Assembly: GCA_030653405.1 (NCBI GenBank)
Contig: JAURZO010000018.1
Span: 1-11,324 of the forward strand
Direction: 5' to 3'
DNA: 11,324 bases
Source of the DNA: Zwartia sp.
GTDB taxonomy: Bacteria; Pseudomonadota; Gammaproteobacteria; Burkholderiales; Burkholderiaceae_B
Below the pieces are notes generated by a model. It saw nothing but the letters and a program-made list of their open reading frames with translations. It was not told the DNA's origin and made no database searches. The position numbers and the translations under genes are program-made. Position 1 is the first letter of the stretch; the number at the start of each line of letters is the position of its first letter. Shown in pieces: positions 1 through 6,277 of the stretch.

Positions 1-34
1 TCTAACGTTTAGATAGTAAATAACTAACAACAAG

Positions 35-81
35 CATAGAGAGGGCTTCAAGAGCACAATTCCCCCTCATCACTCTCTATG
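35..81. repeat. Inverted repeat downstream of the amidohydrolase gene
   Basis: CATAGAGAG at 35-43 is matched perfectly by CTCTCTATG at 73-81, giving a 9-bp stem around a 29-nt loop. It lies just past the stop of the minus-strand amidohydrolase gene and could be a 3'-end structure of that transcript. Read on the minus strand it is not followed by a T-run, so an intrinsic terminator is not well supported. I see no gene in 1-96. Confidence 0.3.
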
Positions 82-96
82 ACGACTCAAAGCTGC

Positions 97-1296
97 TTAT
101 TTGCCAGCATCCGCCATCCAGCGCTCAGTTAAACGCACAAAATAACTCGCGCCGACCGGAATAATGGCATCGTTAAAGTCATAAGAGGTGTTGTGAACGA
201 CACAGGCACCCTCTCCATGACCCTCCAGTCTGTGATGACCTTCGCCATTGCCAATGAAAGCATAGCAACCGGGCTTGGCAAGCAACATATGAGAAAAATC
301 CTCAGCCGCCATCACACCAGGGAACTGATCATTCACCATCTCGGGGCCCACAATTTCCCGCATGACCTGAGCCGCAAATTGTGCTTCGCGCGCATGATTC
401 ACCACAGGAGGCGATGCGCGCCTGAAGAATATCTCAGCCTCACACTCGTGCGCGAGAGCGATCTGAGTGGCGAGCGTACGTAAACGCTCCTCGAGGCGAT
501 CAAGAGCGGACACGGAAAAAGTGCGGATCGTCCCTCCCACCGCCGCCACGTCCGGAATCACATTGGGGGCGACGGAACCCTCAAGCTGCGTCACGGCAAG
601 CAACGCGCGCTCAGTACTCGGGATCACTTTTGCCACCAACCCTTGCAATGCCATGGCGAATTCAAGCGCTGGCGCTACCGGGTCCGTGCCTGTGTGGGGC
701 AAAGACGCATGCGTGCCCTGACCCTTCATTTTGACTTTAAAGGTGTTACTCGACGCCATGAACGGCCCGTAATTAAGCGCAAATCCACCGACGTTACCAA
801 TCGAAAAATTGTGTAAGCCAAAAATAGCCTCGCACGGAAAGCGCTCAAACAAGCCATCTTCGATCATTTTTTTTGCACCCGCCTTGCCCATTTCCTCGGC
901 TGGCTGGAACACAAAATTCACGGTGCCATTGAAATTACGCGTTTGCGACAGATGCCATGCGGCCGCAAGCAACATTGTGGTGTGTCCATCATGACCGCAT
1001 GCATGCATCTTGCCGTCGTGCGTGGACTTATGTTCGAACTCGTTGATTTCCTGCAATGGCAATGCGTCGAGATCGGCTCTGAGCCCAAGTGTCCGGCCGC
1101 CATCACCAACTTTCAGCACGCCCACAACACCCGTGCCTGCAATACCGCGATGGACTTCGATGCCCCATTCGGCAAGAAGCTTCGCGACGATCTCTGAGGT
1201 CCGATGTTCGTCAAAGCCGAGTTCGGGATGCGCGTGAATATCACGACGGATTTTAATAAAGCGGCTGTAGTCCGCGAAAGCATCGATAATCTTCAT
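97..1296 (-). CDS. M20 family metallo-amidohydrolase (hippurate hydrolase / IAA-amino acid hydrolase type)
   Basis: A 399-residue cytosolic enzyme of peptidase family M20, subfamily D, the usual length. Such enzymes hydrolyse the amide bond of N-acyl amino acids (hippurate, N-acetyl amino acids, auxin conjugates). The N-terminal part carries RRDIHAHPELGF (17-28), RADLDALP (73-80) and the metal motif CGHDGH (100-105). QPAEE (131-135) and LHN (161-163) follow, and the last ligand is probably H368 in VVHNTSYDFND. Predicted metal ligands are C100, H102, E135, H162 and H368, all present. The dimerisation domain, about 180-295, holds H196 in THASLPH. The start at 1296 puts the RRDIHAHPE block at its usual distance from the N-terminus, though no clear Shine-Dalgarno sequence precedes it. 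It lies 19 bp after the BKACE gene and is the last gene of the presumed operon. It may release the acid used by the two upstream enzymes. The substrate is unknown. Confidence 0.9.
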   Translation of the reverse strand: MKIIDAFADYSRFIKIRRDIHAHPELGFDEHRTSEIVAKLLAEWGIEVHRGIAGTGVVGVLKVGDGGRTLGLRADLDALPLQEINEFEHKSTHDGKMHACGHDGHTTMLLAAAWHLSQTRNFNGTVNFVFQPAEEMGKAGAKKMIEDGLFERFPCEAIFGLHNFSIGNVGGFALNYGPFMASSNTFKVKMKGQGTHASLPHTGTDPVAPALEFAMALQGLVAKVIPSTERALLAVTQLEGSVAPNVIPDVAAVGGTIRTFSVSALDRLEERLRTLATQIALAHECEAEIFFRRASPPVVNHAREAQFAAQVMREIVGPEMVNDQFPGVMAAEDFSHMLLAKPGCYAFIGNGEGHHRLEGHGEGACVVHNTSYDFNDAIIPVGASYFVRLTERWMADAGK

Positions 1297-1315
1297 GGTG
1301 TGTTTGTCCGTGAAA

Positions 1316-2248
1316 TTAAAAGTTAACGTTGTTGGCGCCTTTGAGACCTAGAATCTGGCGCGCCTCGTCGGGCGTGGCCACTTCGCAGTTCAGGGCCTCA
1401 AGAATGGTGCGAATCCGTGTGACTTGCTCCGCATTGGAGGCCGCCATTTTGCCAGGCCCGATCCAGAGCGAATCCTCAAGACCGACACGCACATGTGAAC
1501 CCATCGCGGCACCCATGGTCGCCAAAGGGATCTGATTGCGCCCTGCGCCCAAAATCGACCATTGATACTGATCACCAAATAAACGATCAGCAGTCCGACG
1601 CATGTGCATCAGATCCTCGGGATGCGGACCAATCCCTCCCAAAATACCGAAGACCGATTGAATAAAAATCGGACCTTTCACTAATCCCTTTTCTGCGAAA
1701 TGAGACAGGTTATAGAGGTGGCTGATGTCGTAGCATTCAAACTCAAACCGTGTGCCGTTCTCTGAACCTCGCCGCAGAATCGTTTCAATATCCTTATAAG
1801 TGTTTTTGAACACAAGGTCGCGACTATTTTCCAGATGCTGACGCTCCCACTCATGCTTGAACTCTTTGAATCGATCCAGCATCGGAAACAGTCCAAAATT
1901 CATCGATCCCATATTGAGCGAAGCGACTTCAGGCTGAAAAGTCATCGCCGGACGCATGCGCTCTTCGACCGTCATGTGTGGACTACCGCCGGTTGTAATG
2001 TTGATCACCGCGTTCGTCGCTGCTTTGATTTCTTTCAGAAAGGGCCGAAAAAACTCTGGATCCTGAGTCGGTCGACCGTCCTTGGGGTCACGCGCATGGA
2101 GATGCAAAATCGCAGCACCTGCGTGGGCGGCATCGATCGCTGACTTCGCAATCTCTTCGGCTGTCACGGGCAAATTAGGTGACATGCTTGGCGTATGAAT
2201 CGCACCAGTTGCCGCACAGGTAATAATGACTTTTCGCGCACTTGCCAT
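1316..2248 (-). CDS. BKACE family (DUF849) beta-keto acid cleavage enzyme
   Basis: A 310-residue protein of the 3-keto-5-aminohexanoate cleavage enzyme family. Members cleave a beta-keto acid with acetyl-CoA, giving acetoacetate and a shortened acyl-CoA. Visible family marks are the zinc ligands in ILHLHARDP (H49, H51), the GRPTQDP turn (58-64), TTGG (85-88) and RVGLEDSLW (254-262), which supplies R254, the third zinc ligand E258 and catalytic D259. At the position of Kce Glu14, which I recall as contacting the substrate amino group, this protein has Ile17, so its substrate is probably not 3-keto-5-aminohexanoate. It is longer than Kce (about 276 residues), with extra sequence around 125-180. 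The upstream gene encodes a 3-hydroxy acid dehydrogenase-type enzyme that could make its beta-keto substrate. The family is certain; the substrate is not known. Naming it kce would overstate the evidence. Confidence 0.9.
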   Translation of the reverse strand: MASARKVIITCAATGAIHTPSMSPNLPVTAEEIAKSAIDAAHAGAAILHLHARDPKDGRPTQDPEFFRPFLKEIKAATNAVINITTGGSPHMTVEERMRPAMTFQPEVASLNMGSMNFGLFPMLDRFKEFKHEWERQHLENSRDLVFKNTYKDIETILRRGSENGTRFEFECYDISHLYNLSHFAEKGLVKGPIFIQSVFGILGGIGPHPEDLMHMRRTADRLFGDQYQWSILGAGRNQIPLATMGAAMGSHVRVGLEDSLWIGPGKMAASNAEQVTRIRTILEALNCEVATPDEARQILGLKGANNVNF

Positions 2249-2290
2249 AATGTTTCTCTTTTATCCAATCGTTGATTCACGCTACATTCT

Positions 2291-2326
2291 TCTGAGGAGA
2301 ACACACGCCATCGCCTGCGCCTCAGA
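2291..2326. repeat. Inverted repeat between the dehydrogenase and BKACE genes
   Basis: TCTGAGG (2291-2297) pairs perfectly with CCTCAGA (2320-2326), a 7-bp stem with a 22-nt loop. It lies within the 90-bp gap between two same-strand genes. No T-run follows on the minus strand, so it is more plausibly an mRNA processing or stability structure than a terminator. Confidence 0.3.
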
Positions 2327-2338
2327 TCGGGAATAGAA

Positions 2339-3262
2339 CTACTGCGCAGACTTCTTGTGTGCGGCAAGCGCCATCAAACGCCGATCACGCCAAAGTCGTC
2401 GAGCCAGGAGTTGATCTTTAGGCAAAATGGCACGACGCTGCTTTTCCAGTTTTTCAATCACCTCCTCTGTCCAAGACTCAGTCGACGTCTGCTCCTCTGA
2501 AATGGACTGGTACATGTGATTAAAGCGACGCGCATAATCAGCCAAGCCGTCGGGTGCATTCAAATCGATCGTTTCAAAGGGTCCCATAAAGGACCACCGT
2601 AAACCGAGCCCTTCGCGGACCGTGACGTCCAAGCCCTCGGCGTCAACATAACCTTGCTCCACCAGTCTAAAGGCCTCACGCAACAGCGCACCCTGAAGAC
2701 GATTGAGCACAAACCCTTTCAGTTCACGATGAATTTTGACGGGCTGTTGACCAACCTCTCGCATCAGATCCCATGTGCGCTGAATCACGTCAGCATCGGT
2801 CCAGGGCGCTCCACAAATTTCGACAACAGGTACCAGATAAGGGGGGTTAACCGGATGCGCGATCAGACAACGTGCGCGTCCTGGTAGCGACTCTGTAAAT
2901 GTAGAAGCTGGAATGCTTGAGGTGGAACTGGCCAGGATCGTGGCAGGCGATGCTAAAGCATCCATTCGCGCGAAAATTTCTTTTTTCATCTCCAAACGCT
3001 CGGGCAAACTCTCTTGCACATAATTCGCGCCGGCCATGACCTCTTCAAGCGTTGCGCAACCATGAATGCGCGCGATCAGTCCAGCGTCGTCATCGATCAA
3101 ACCTGCCGCCTTCAGATCCGCGACTTGCTTTTTTATCAATTCGGATGCACCGCTGACCGCACTGGGATCACCATCCCACATCTTGACTTGATGCCCGCCA
3201 CGCGCGAACACGATTGCCCAAGCCTGCCCGACGAGCCCCGAACCCACGATTGCAATATTCAT
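2339..3262 (-). CDS. 3-hydroxyacyl-CoA dehydrogenase family NAD-dependent oxidoreductase (lambda-crystallin-like)
   Basis: A 307-residue cytosolic NAD-dependent dehydrogenase that oxidises a 3-hydroxyl to a 3-keto group. The Rossmann motif GSGLVG is at 7-12, followed by MWDGDP with D30, which favours NAD over NADP. Catalytic-region motifs are ASSTSSIPAS (111-120), HPVNPP (136-141, catalytic H136), E148, and KGFVLNRLQ with N187. The single-unit length matches stand-alone lambda-crystallin/L-gulonate dehydrogenase and L-carnitine dehydrogenase-like proteins rather than the fused FadB type. The start at 3262 is supported by AGGTGA eight bases upstream. Its close neighbour is a BKACE, which consumes beta-keto acids; the same pairing of chemistry occurs in carnitine breakdown. 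The true substrate could be a free 3-hydroxy acid rather than a CoA ester, and the sequence does not settle this. Confidence 0.88.
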   Translation of the reverse strand: MNIAIVGSGLVGQAWAIVFARGGHQVKMWDGDPSAVSGASELIKKQVADLKAAGLIDDDAGLIARIHGCATLEEVMAGANYVQESLPERLEMKKEIFARMDALASPATILASSTSSIPASTFTESLPGRARCLIAHPVNPPYLVPVVEICGAPWTDADVIQRTWDLMREVGQQPVKIHRELKGFVLNRLQGALLREAFRLVEQGYVDAEGLDVTVREGLGLRWSFMGPFETIDLNAPDGLADYARRFNHMYQSISEEQTSTESWTEEVIEKLEKQRRAILPKDQLLARRLWRDRRLMALAAHKKSAQ

Positions 3263-3270
3263 CTAGCCCC

Positions 3271-3276
3271 TCACCT
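3271..3276 (-). promoter_or_regulatory. Shine-Dalgarno of the 3-hydroxy acid dehydrogenase gene
   Basis: On the minus strand AGGTGA lies 8 nt before the ATG at 3262, a good match to the 16S anti-SD core. It supports the chosen start. Confidence 0.6.
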
Positions 3277-3287
3277 ATTTAAATAAT

Positions 3288-3303
3288 TTCGGTTACTGCC
3301 GAA
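3288..3303. other. Small palindrome TTCGG-N6-CCGAA, terminator or operator candidate
   Basis: TTCGG (3288-3292) and CCGAA (3299-3303) form a 5-bp stem with a 6-nt loop in the 97-bp gap between the heme ATPase gene and the dehydrogenase operon. On the minus strand an A/T-rich but not pure-T stretch, ATTATTTAAATA, follows. It could end the upstream transcript weakly, or be a repressor site for the downstream operon; the sequence cannot separate these. Confidence 0.3.
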
Positions 3304-3359
3304 GACACATTTCTATGATCTTTTAATCCGGTTAGATCTCTCGGGGCAAGCGTTTTTAC

Positions 3360-4145
3360 TTAATTCACCACCAGTAAACGCCCCTCACCAAGGGGGTGGG
3401 ACAGTACGGTCATCGACAAGTCATATGCGCGCTCCAGCAAAGCGGGAGTGAGCACCTCTGCTGGCGCGCCCTGCGCGATCACGTGTCCATGCGCGAGCAA
3501 AATCAGTTGGCTACAAAACTGCGCAGCAATATTCAAATCATGCAGCACCACAAGCACGCCCACTCGACCCGCTGCCGACAGCTTTGCAAGCGCGGCCATG
3601 CACGATATTTGATGTTTTGGATCGAGACTTGAGAGTGGTTCGTCGAGCAAAAGATAAGCAAAGCCTTGCGCAGCCTCAATCGCAAAACACTGCACGAATG
3701 CACGCGCCAACTGGACCCGTTGCTGCTCACCTCCCGACAGGGCGGTGTATGACTTGGCAATCAAGGATTCCAGCGACAGGAGTGCCGTCGCACGCTCGAG
3801 CCACTGAGCCACATCGGCAGTGCTGGCGTGCTCAAAGGGATATGCCCCCATCTGCAGAACATCAGAGACGCAAAGGGCGAAGTCCAGGCTCGACTGCTGA
3901 GGCAATACTGCCCGCCGTCGGGCCTGCCCCAGCGGACCTAGGGTATCGATCGATACCGCATCTATAGTGATCCGTCCTGCGCGCGGCGGCAGTTCGCCCG
4001 CTAAGGCGCTCATGAGCGAAGTTTTACCTGCGCCATTCGCACCGAGTACCGCAGTGAAATCTCCGATGTTCAGCGTCATGCTGAAATCCGACAGCACAAT
4101 GTTGGCACCACGCGAGAGTGACAGGTTATGAGTCTGAATCGACAT
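3360..4145 (-). CDS. hmuV: Heme (iron-siderophore-type) ABC transporter ATP-binding protein, HmuV-like
   Basis: A 261-residue ATPase that would energise hemin import through an inner-membrane permease (HmuU) with a periplasmic binding protein (HmuT). All nucleotide-binding motifs are intact: Walker A GANGAGKTS (35-43), Q-loop in VLPQQSS (80-86), signature LSGGEQQ (136-142), Walker B LLLDEP (165-170), D-loop SSLD, and switch H202 in VLHD. GELPPRAG (50-57) and RRAVLPQ (78-84) are typical of the HmuV branch. The reading frame can extend to a GTG at 4181, adding 12 residues, but ATG 4145 fits the usual family N-terminus (MSIQTHNLSLSRG). Neither start has a clear ribosome binding site. It follows the GST gene by 45 bp. 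No permease, binding protein, receptor or HmuS is in the window, so its partners must be elsewhere. Another FecCD-type substrate, such as a siderophore or cobalamin, remains possible. Confidence 0.82.
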   Translation of the reverse strand: MSIQTHNLSLSRGANIVLSDFSMTLNIGDFTAVLGANGAGKTSLMSALAGELPPRAGRITIDAVSIDTLGPLGQARRRAVLPQQSSLDFALCVSDVLQMGAYPFEHASTADVAQWLERATALLSLESLIAKSYTALSGGEQQRVQLARAFVQCFAIEAAQGFAYLLLDEPLSSLDPKHQISCMAALAKLSAAGRVGVLVVLHDLNIAAQFCSQLILLAHGHVIAQGAPAEVLTPALLERAYDLSMTVLSHPLGEGRLLVVN

Positions 4146-4190
4146 AGATTCTGGACGACACAACCCGCAGGCAAGACGCACGCATCAACG

Positions 4191-4790
4191 TTATGCTGCG
4201 ACCGGTGCTGTCTGAGTCAGGGCGGGTAAATTCACCACACTCGCATACCAAGCCTCGAGTTTAGGGTGGCCAGTGCGCCAAGGCTCATTCGCGAAACGGA
4301 AATCCAGATACCCTAACGCACAGGCAACGGCGATATCGCCCACTGTTTTCAGCGGACCGAGGCTGGCTGCCTCTTTTTCAAGCACCTCAATCGCACGACT
4401 GACTTTTCCGCGCTGCAAATCGATGTATGCGACACGACCTTCATCCTGTGGCAAACCAATCTCGCGACGACGTGGCTGACTCGCATCCAGAATGCCGTCG
4501 CCAATTGCTTGCAGACGCAACGCCGTCCATCGTGCGGGACCTTTTTCGGGAAATAAGGCTGGCGCGTTGCCAATACTATCAAGATACTCACAAATAACGG
4601 GGCTATCAAATAACGCGACGCCCTCATCAGTGATGAGCGTCGGCACTTTGCCAAGTGGATTGGACTCAGACAATACTGGATCCGTCGTTGCGATGGTCCA
4701 CTTTTCAAGCTGGCTGTCGATCCCTCGAACGATGGCGCATGCCATCACTTTACGAACGTAGGGACTAGCGGCCGATGCGGTAATTTTCAT
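4191..4790 (-). CDS. Glutathione S-transferase, YibF-like
   Basis: A 199-residue soluble GST matching the E. coli YibF type along its length. The thioredoxin-fold N-terminal domain has SPYVRKV (9-15), the cis-proline motif GKVPTL (47-52) and the glutathione-contacting DSPVICEYLD (62-71). The all-helical C-terminal domain has the capping-box region TVGDIAVACALGYLDFR (149-165). GSTs of this kind conjugate or reduce electrophiles or peroxides with glutathione in the cytosol, but YibF itself has no settled physiological substrate. The ATG at 4790 is preceded by GGAT, a weak ribosome binding site. It is divergent from the 2-hydroxy acid dehydrogenase gene and lies just upstream of the heme ATPase gene on the same strand. 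A functional link between the two is not evident. Confidence 0.88.
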   Translation of the reverse strand: MKITASAASPYVRKVMACAIVRGIDSQLEKWTIATTDPVLSESNPLGKVPTLITDEGVALFDSPVICEYLDSIGNAPALFPEKGPARWTALRLQAIGDGILDASQPRRREIGLPQDEGRVAYIDLQRGKVSRAIEVLEKEAASLGPLKTVGDIAVACALGYLDFRFANEPWRTGHPKLEAWYASVVNLPALTQTAPVAA

Positions 4791-5048
4791 AAAAACATCC
4801 GATTGAGGTTTTCTGGGCGAACGCGAGGGTCAGCACATCCGATAATGATGTCATGCCACGCGCAACAAGTGCAGACTATTTGTACTACAAAAATCACCGT
4901 CTTTCCCGCTGCTGCTATGCAGCATATGCTCAGTGCCTATCGACGCCCGGTCTGTAGTAAATTTTGGCTGCGAAGCAATTTAAATCTCCGCCAACTCGGC
5001 AGACTATCTTCATGGCACTCGCCGTGCCCTGCGCTCACCGGACAAAAC
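4791..5048. promoter_or_regulatory. Divergent promoter region between GST and 2-hydroxy acid dehydrogenase genes
   Basis: This 258-bp gap must hold promoters for both genes. Visible elements are a 9-bp direct repeat ACATCCGAT at 4795-4803 and 4835-4843, the inverted repeat at 4879-4891, a palindrome AGCATATGCT at 4921-4930, and ATTTAAAT at 4978-4985. No convincing -35/-10 pair stands out. The plus-strand reading frame stays open back to 4803, but that translation lacks family character and would start 13 bp from the GST start. Confidence 0.5.
4879..4891. promoter_or_regulatory. Candidate GntR/FadR-family operator
   Basis: TTTGTACTACAAA is a perfect inverted repeat of 6 bp arms around one base. 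It fits the TNGTNNNACNA pattern of FadR-subfamily GntR regulators such as LldR and PdhR. It sits 157 bp upstream of a lactate/mandelate dehydrogenase-family gene, the kind often controlled by LldR-like proteins. No GntR gene is in the window, so this is inference from pattern and position. Confidence 0.4.
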
Positions 5049-6197
5049 ATGTCAACGCCAATTAATCTCCATGATTTCAGAGCCATCGCAAAACGTAAGC
5101 TACCTAAAATTGCGTTTGACTTCATTGACGGGGGGGCCGACGATGAGCTTGGCATGATTCGTAATCGAGCCGCGTTTGCTCATTACCAACTGCTTCCTCG
5201 CTACCTGGTTGATGTCACAAACCGAGATCAGTCCGTTGATCTGTTCGGGCGTCGCTATGCAAGCCCGATCGGCATCTCACCGACCGGCATGGCGGGACTC
5301 TTTCGTACAGGCGCCGACGCCATGCTCGCTCACGCCGCCAAAAAAGCGAATGTTCCGTTCCTGCTATCGAGTGCCAGCAACTTGAAAATCGAAGAGGCGG
5401 CCAGCATCGCACCGGACAATGTCTGGTTTCAGATGTATGCCACGAGCGACCCTCGCATCAACCACGATCTGGTGCAACGTGCGATTAATGCGAACGTCGG
5501 CGTGCTGGTGATCACCGTAGACGTTCCCGTCAATTCCAATCGCGAACGTAATCGCCGCAACGGCTTTACCCGCCCGTTCAGAATGACCCCCTCCATCATG
5601 CTGGATGCGCTCACCAAGCCCGGCTGGGTATTGCAATATCTGAAAGCGGGCGGCATGCCAATGATGAGCAACTGGCAGCCCTACGCAAAAGAGGGTGCTT
5701 CAGCCGACGAAGTGGCTGATCTTTACGGAACGCTCACGCCCGCGCCAATGACAAGTTGGGAAACAGTCGCGGCGATTCGTGCGCAATGGACTGGACCGCT
5801 TGTCATCAAGGGGCTCCTGCATCCCGAAGACGCCATATTGGCCGCCGATCAAGGCGCGGATGGCATCATCGTCTCAAACCATGGCGCGCGACAACTCGAC
5901 AACGCCCCCTCTCCCATCACCATGTTACCGGCCATCAAGGCAGCAGTTGGCCAAAGAGTAACGTTGATGCTCGACAGTGGCGTGCGTAGAGGCGCCGATG
6001 TTGTCACCGCGAAATGTTTAGGCGCGCAGAGTTGTTTCTTTGGGAGACCCACGCTCTATGCCGTTGCCGCGTTTGGCCAGGATGGCGCCGATCAGGTCTT
6101 TGGCATCATGCGCAGGGAAGTTGATGCCGTGCTCACGCAAATCGGTTGCCGGGTGTTTGAAACATTGAACGAGCGCTATTTACAACCTGCACCCTGA
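5049..6197 (+). CDS. FMN-dependent 2-hydroxy acid dehydrogenase (L-lactate / mandelate dehydrogenase family)
   Basis: A 382-residue TIM-barrel flavoenzyme that oxidises an L-2-hydroxy acid to the 2-keto acid. The family block SPTGMAGLF (77-85) and SSASN (107-111) surround the flavin. WFQMY gives Y130, TVDVPVNSNRER gives D158 and R165, VIKG gives K254, and SNHGARQLD gives catalytic H278 and substrate-binding R281. DSGVRRGADV (309-318) and GRPTLY (332-337) bind the FMN phosphate. The start at 5049 gives the standard N-terminus (MSTPINLHDFRAIAKRKLP); the open frame upstream to 4803 is rejected. Two oddities appear: Phe25 replaces the conserved active-site Tyr that contacts the substrate carboxylate, and the usual SNHGGRQLD reads SNHGARQLD. 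The overall layout resembles P. putida mandelate dehydrogenase MdlB as much as E. coli LldD, so the substrate is left open. The enzyme probably passes electrons to the respiratory chain at the inner membrane. Confidence 0.88.
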   Translation: MSTPINLHDFRAIAKRKLPKIAFDFIDGGADDELGMIRNRAAFAHYQLLPRYLVDVTNRDQSVDLFGRRYASPIGISPTGMAGLFRTGADAMLAHAAKKANVPFLLSSASNLKIEEAASIAPDNVWFQMYATSDPRINHDLVQRAINANVGVLVITVDVPVNSNRERNRRNGFTRPFRMTPSIMLDALTKPGWVLQYLKAGGMPMMSNWQPYAKEGASADEVADLYGTLTPAPMTSWETVAAIRAQWTGPLVIKGLLHPEDAILAADQGADGIIVSNHGARQLDNAPSPITMLPAIKAAVGQRVTLMLDSGVRRGADVVTAKCLGAQSCFFGRPTLYAVAAFGQDGADQVFGIMRREVDAVLTQIGCRVFETLNERYLQPAP

Positions 6198-6222
6198 ATA
6201 GGCACCAAGCTACTTTCAACAC

Positions 6223-6246
6223 TGAGCGCTTTTCAAAAGGCGCTCA
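6223..6246. terminator. Probable bidirectional terminator between convergent genes
   Basis: TGAGCGC (6223-6229) pairs with GCGCTCA (6240-6246). Inside it, TTTT and AAAA pair around a single C, with one bulged G. The structure lies 26 bp past the stop of the plus-strand dehydrogenase gene and 32 bp past the stop of the convergent oxidoreductase gene, where a two-way terminator is expected. No clean T-run follows directly in either direction; the nearest on the plus strand is TTTAATATTT at 6256-6265. Confidence 0.5.
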
Positions 6247-6277
6247 CACCAAGCCTTTAATATTTAAGCGATCACGT

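Noticed and set aside
35..81. Intrinsic terminator for the amidohydrolase operon
   Set aside because: The 9-bp inverted repeat is real, but its loop is long and no T-run follows on the minus strand, so it is listed only as an inverted repeat.
4146..4181. GTG start giving the heme ATPase 12 extra residues
   Set aside because: The extension has no ribosome binding site and is absent from the usual HmuV N-terminus; ATG 4145 is preferred, though not proven.
4803..5048. In-frame N-terminal extension of the 2-hydroxy acid dehydrogenase
   Set aside because: The added 82 residues have no family resemblance, and the first residues after ATG 5049 match the standard N-terminus of the family. The longer frame would also consume the divergent promoter region.
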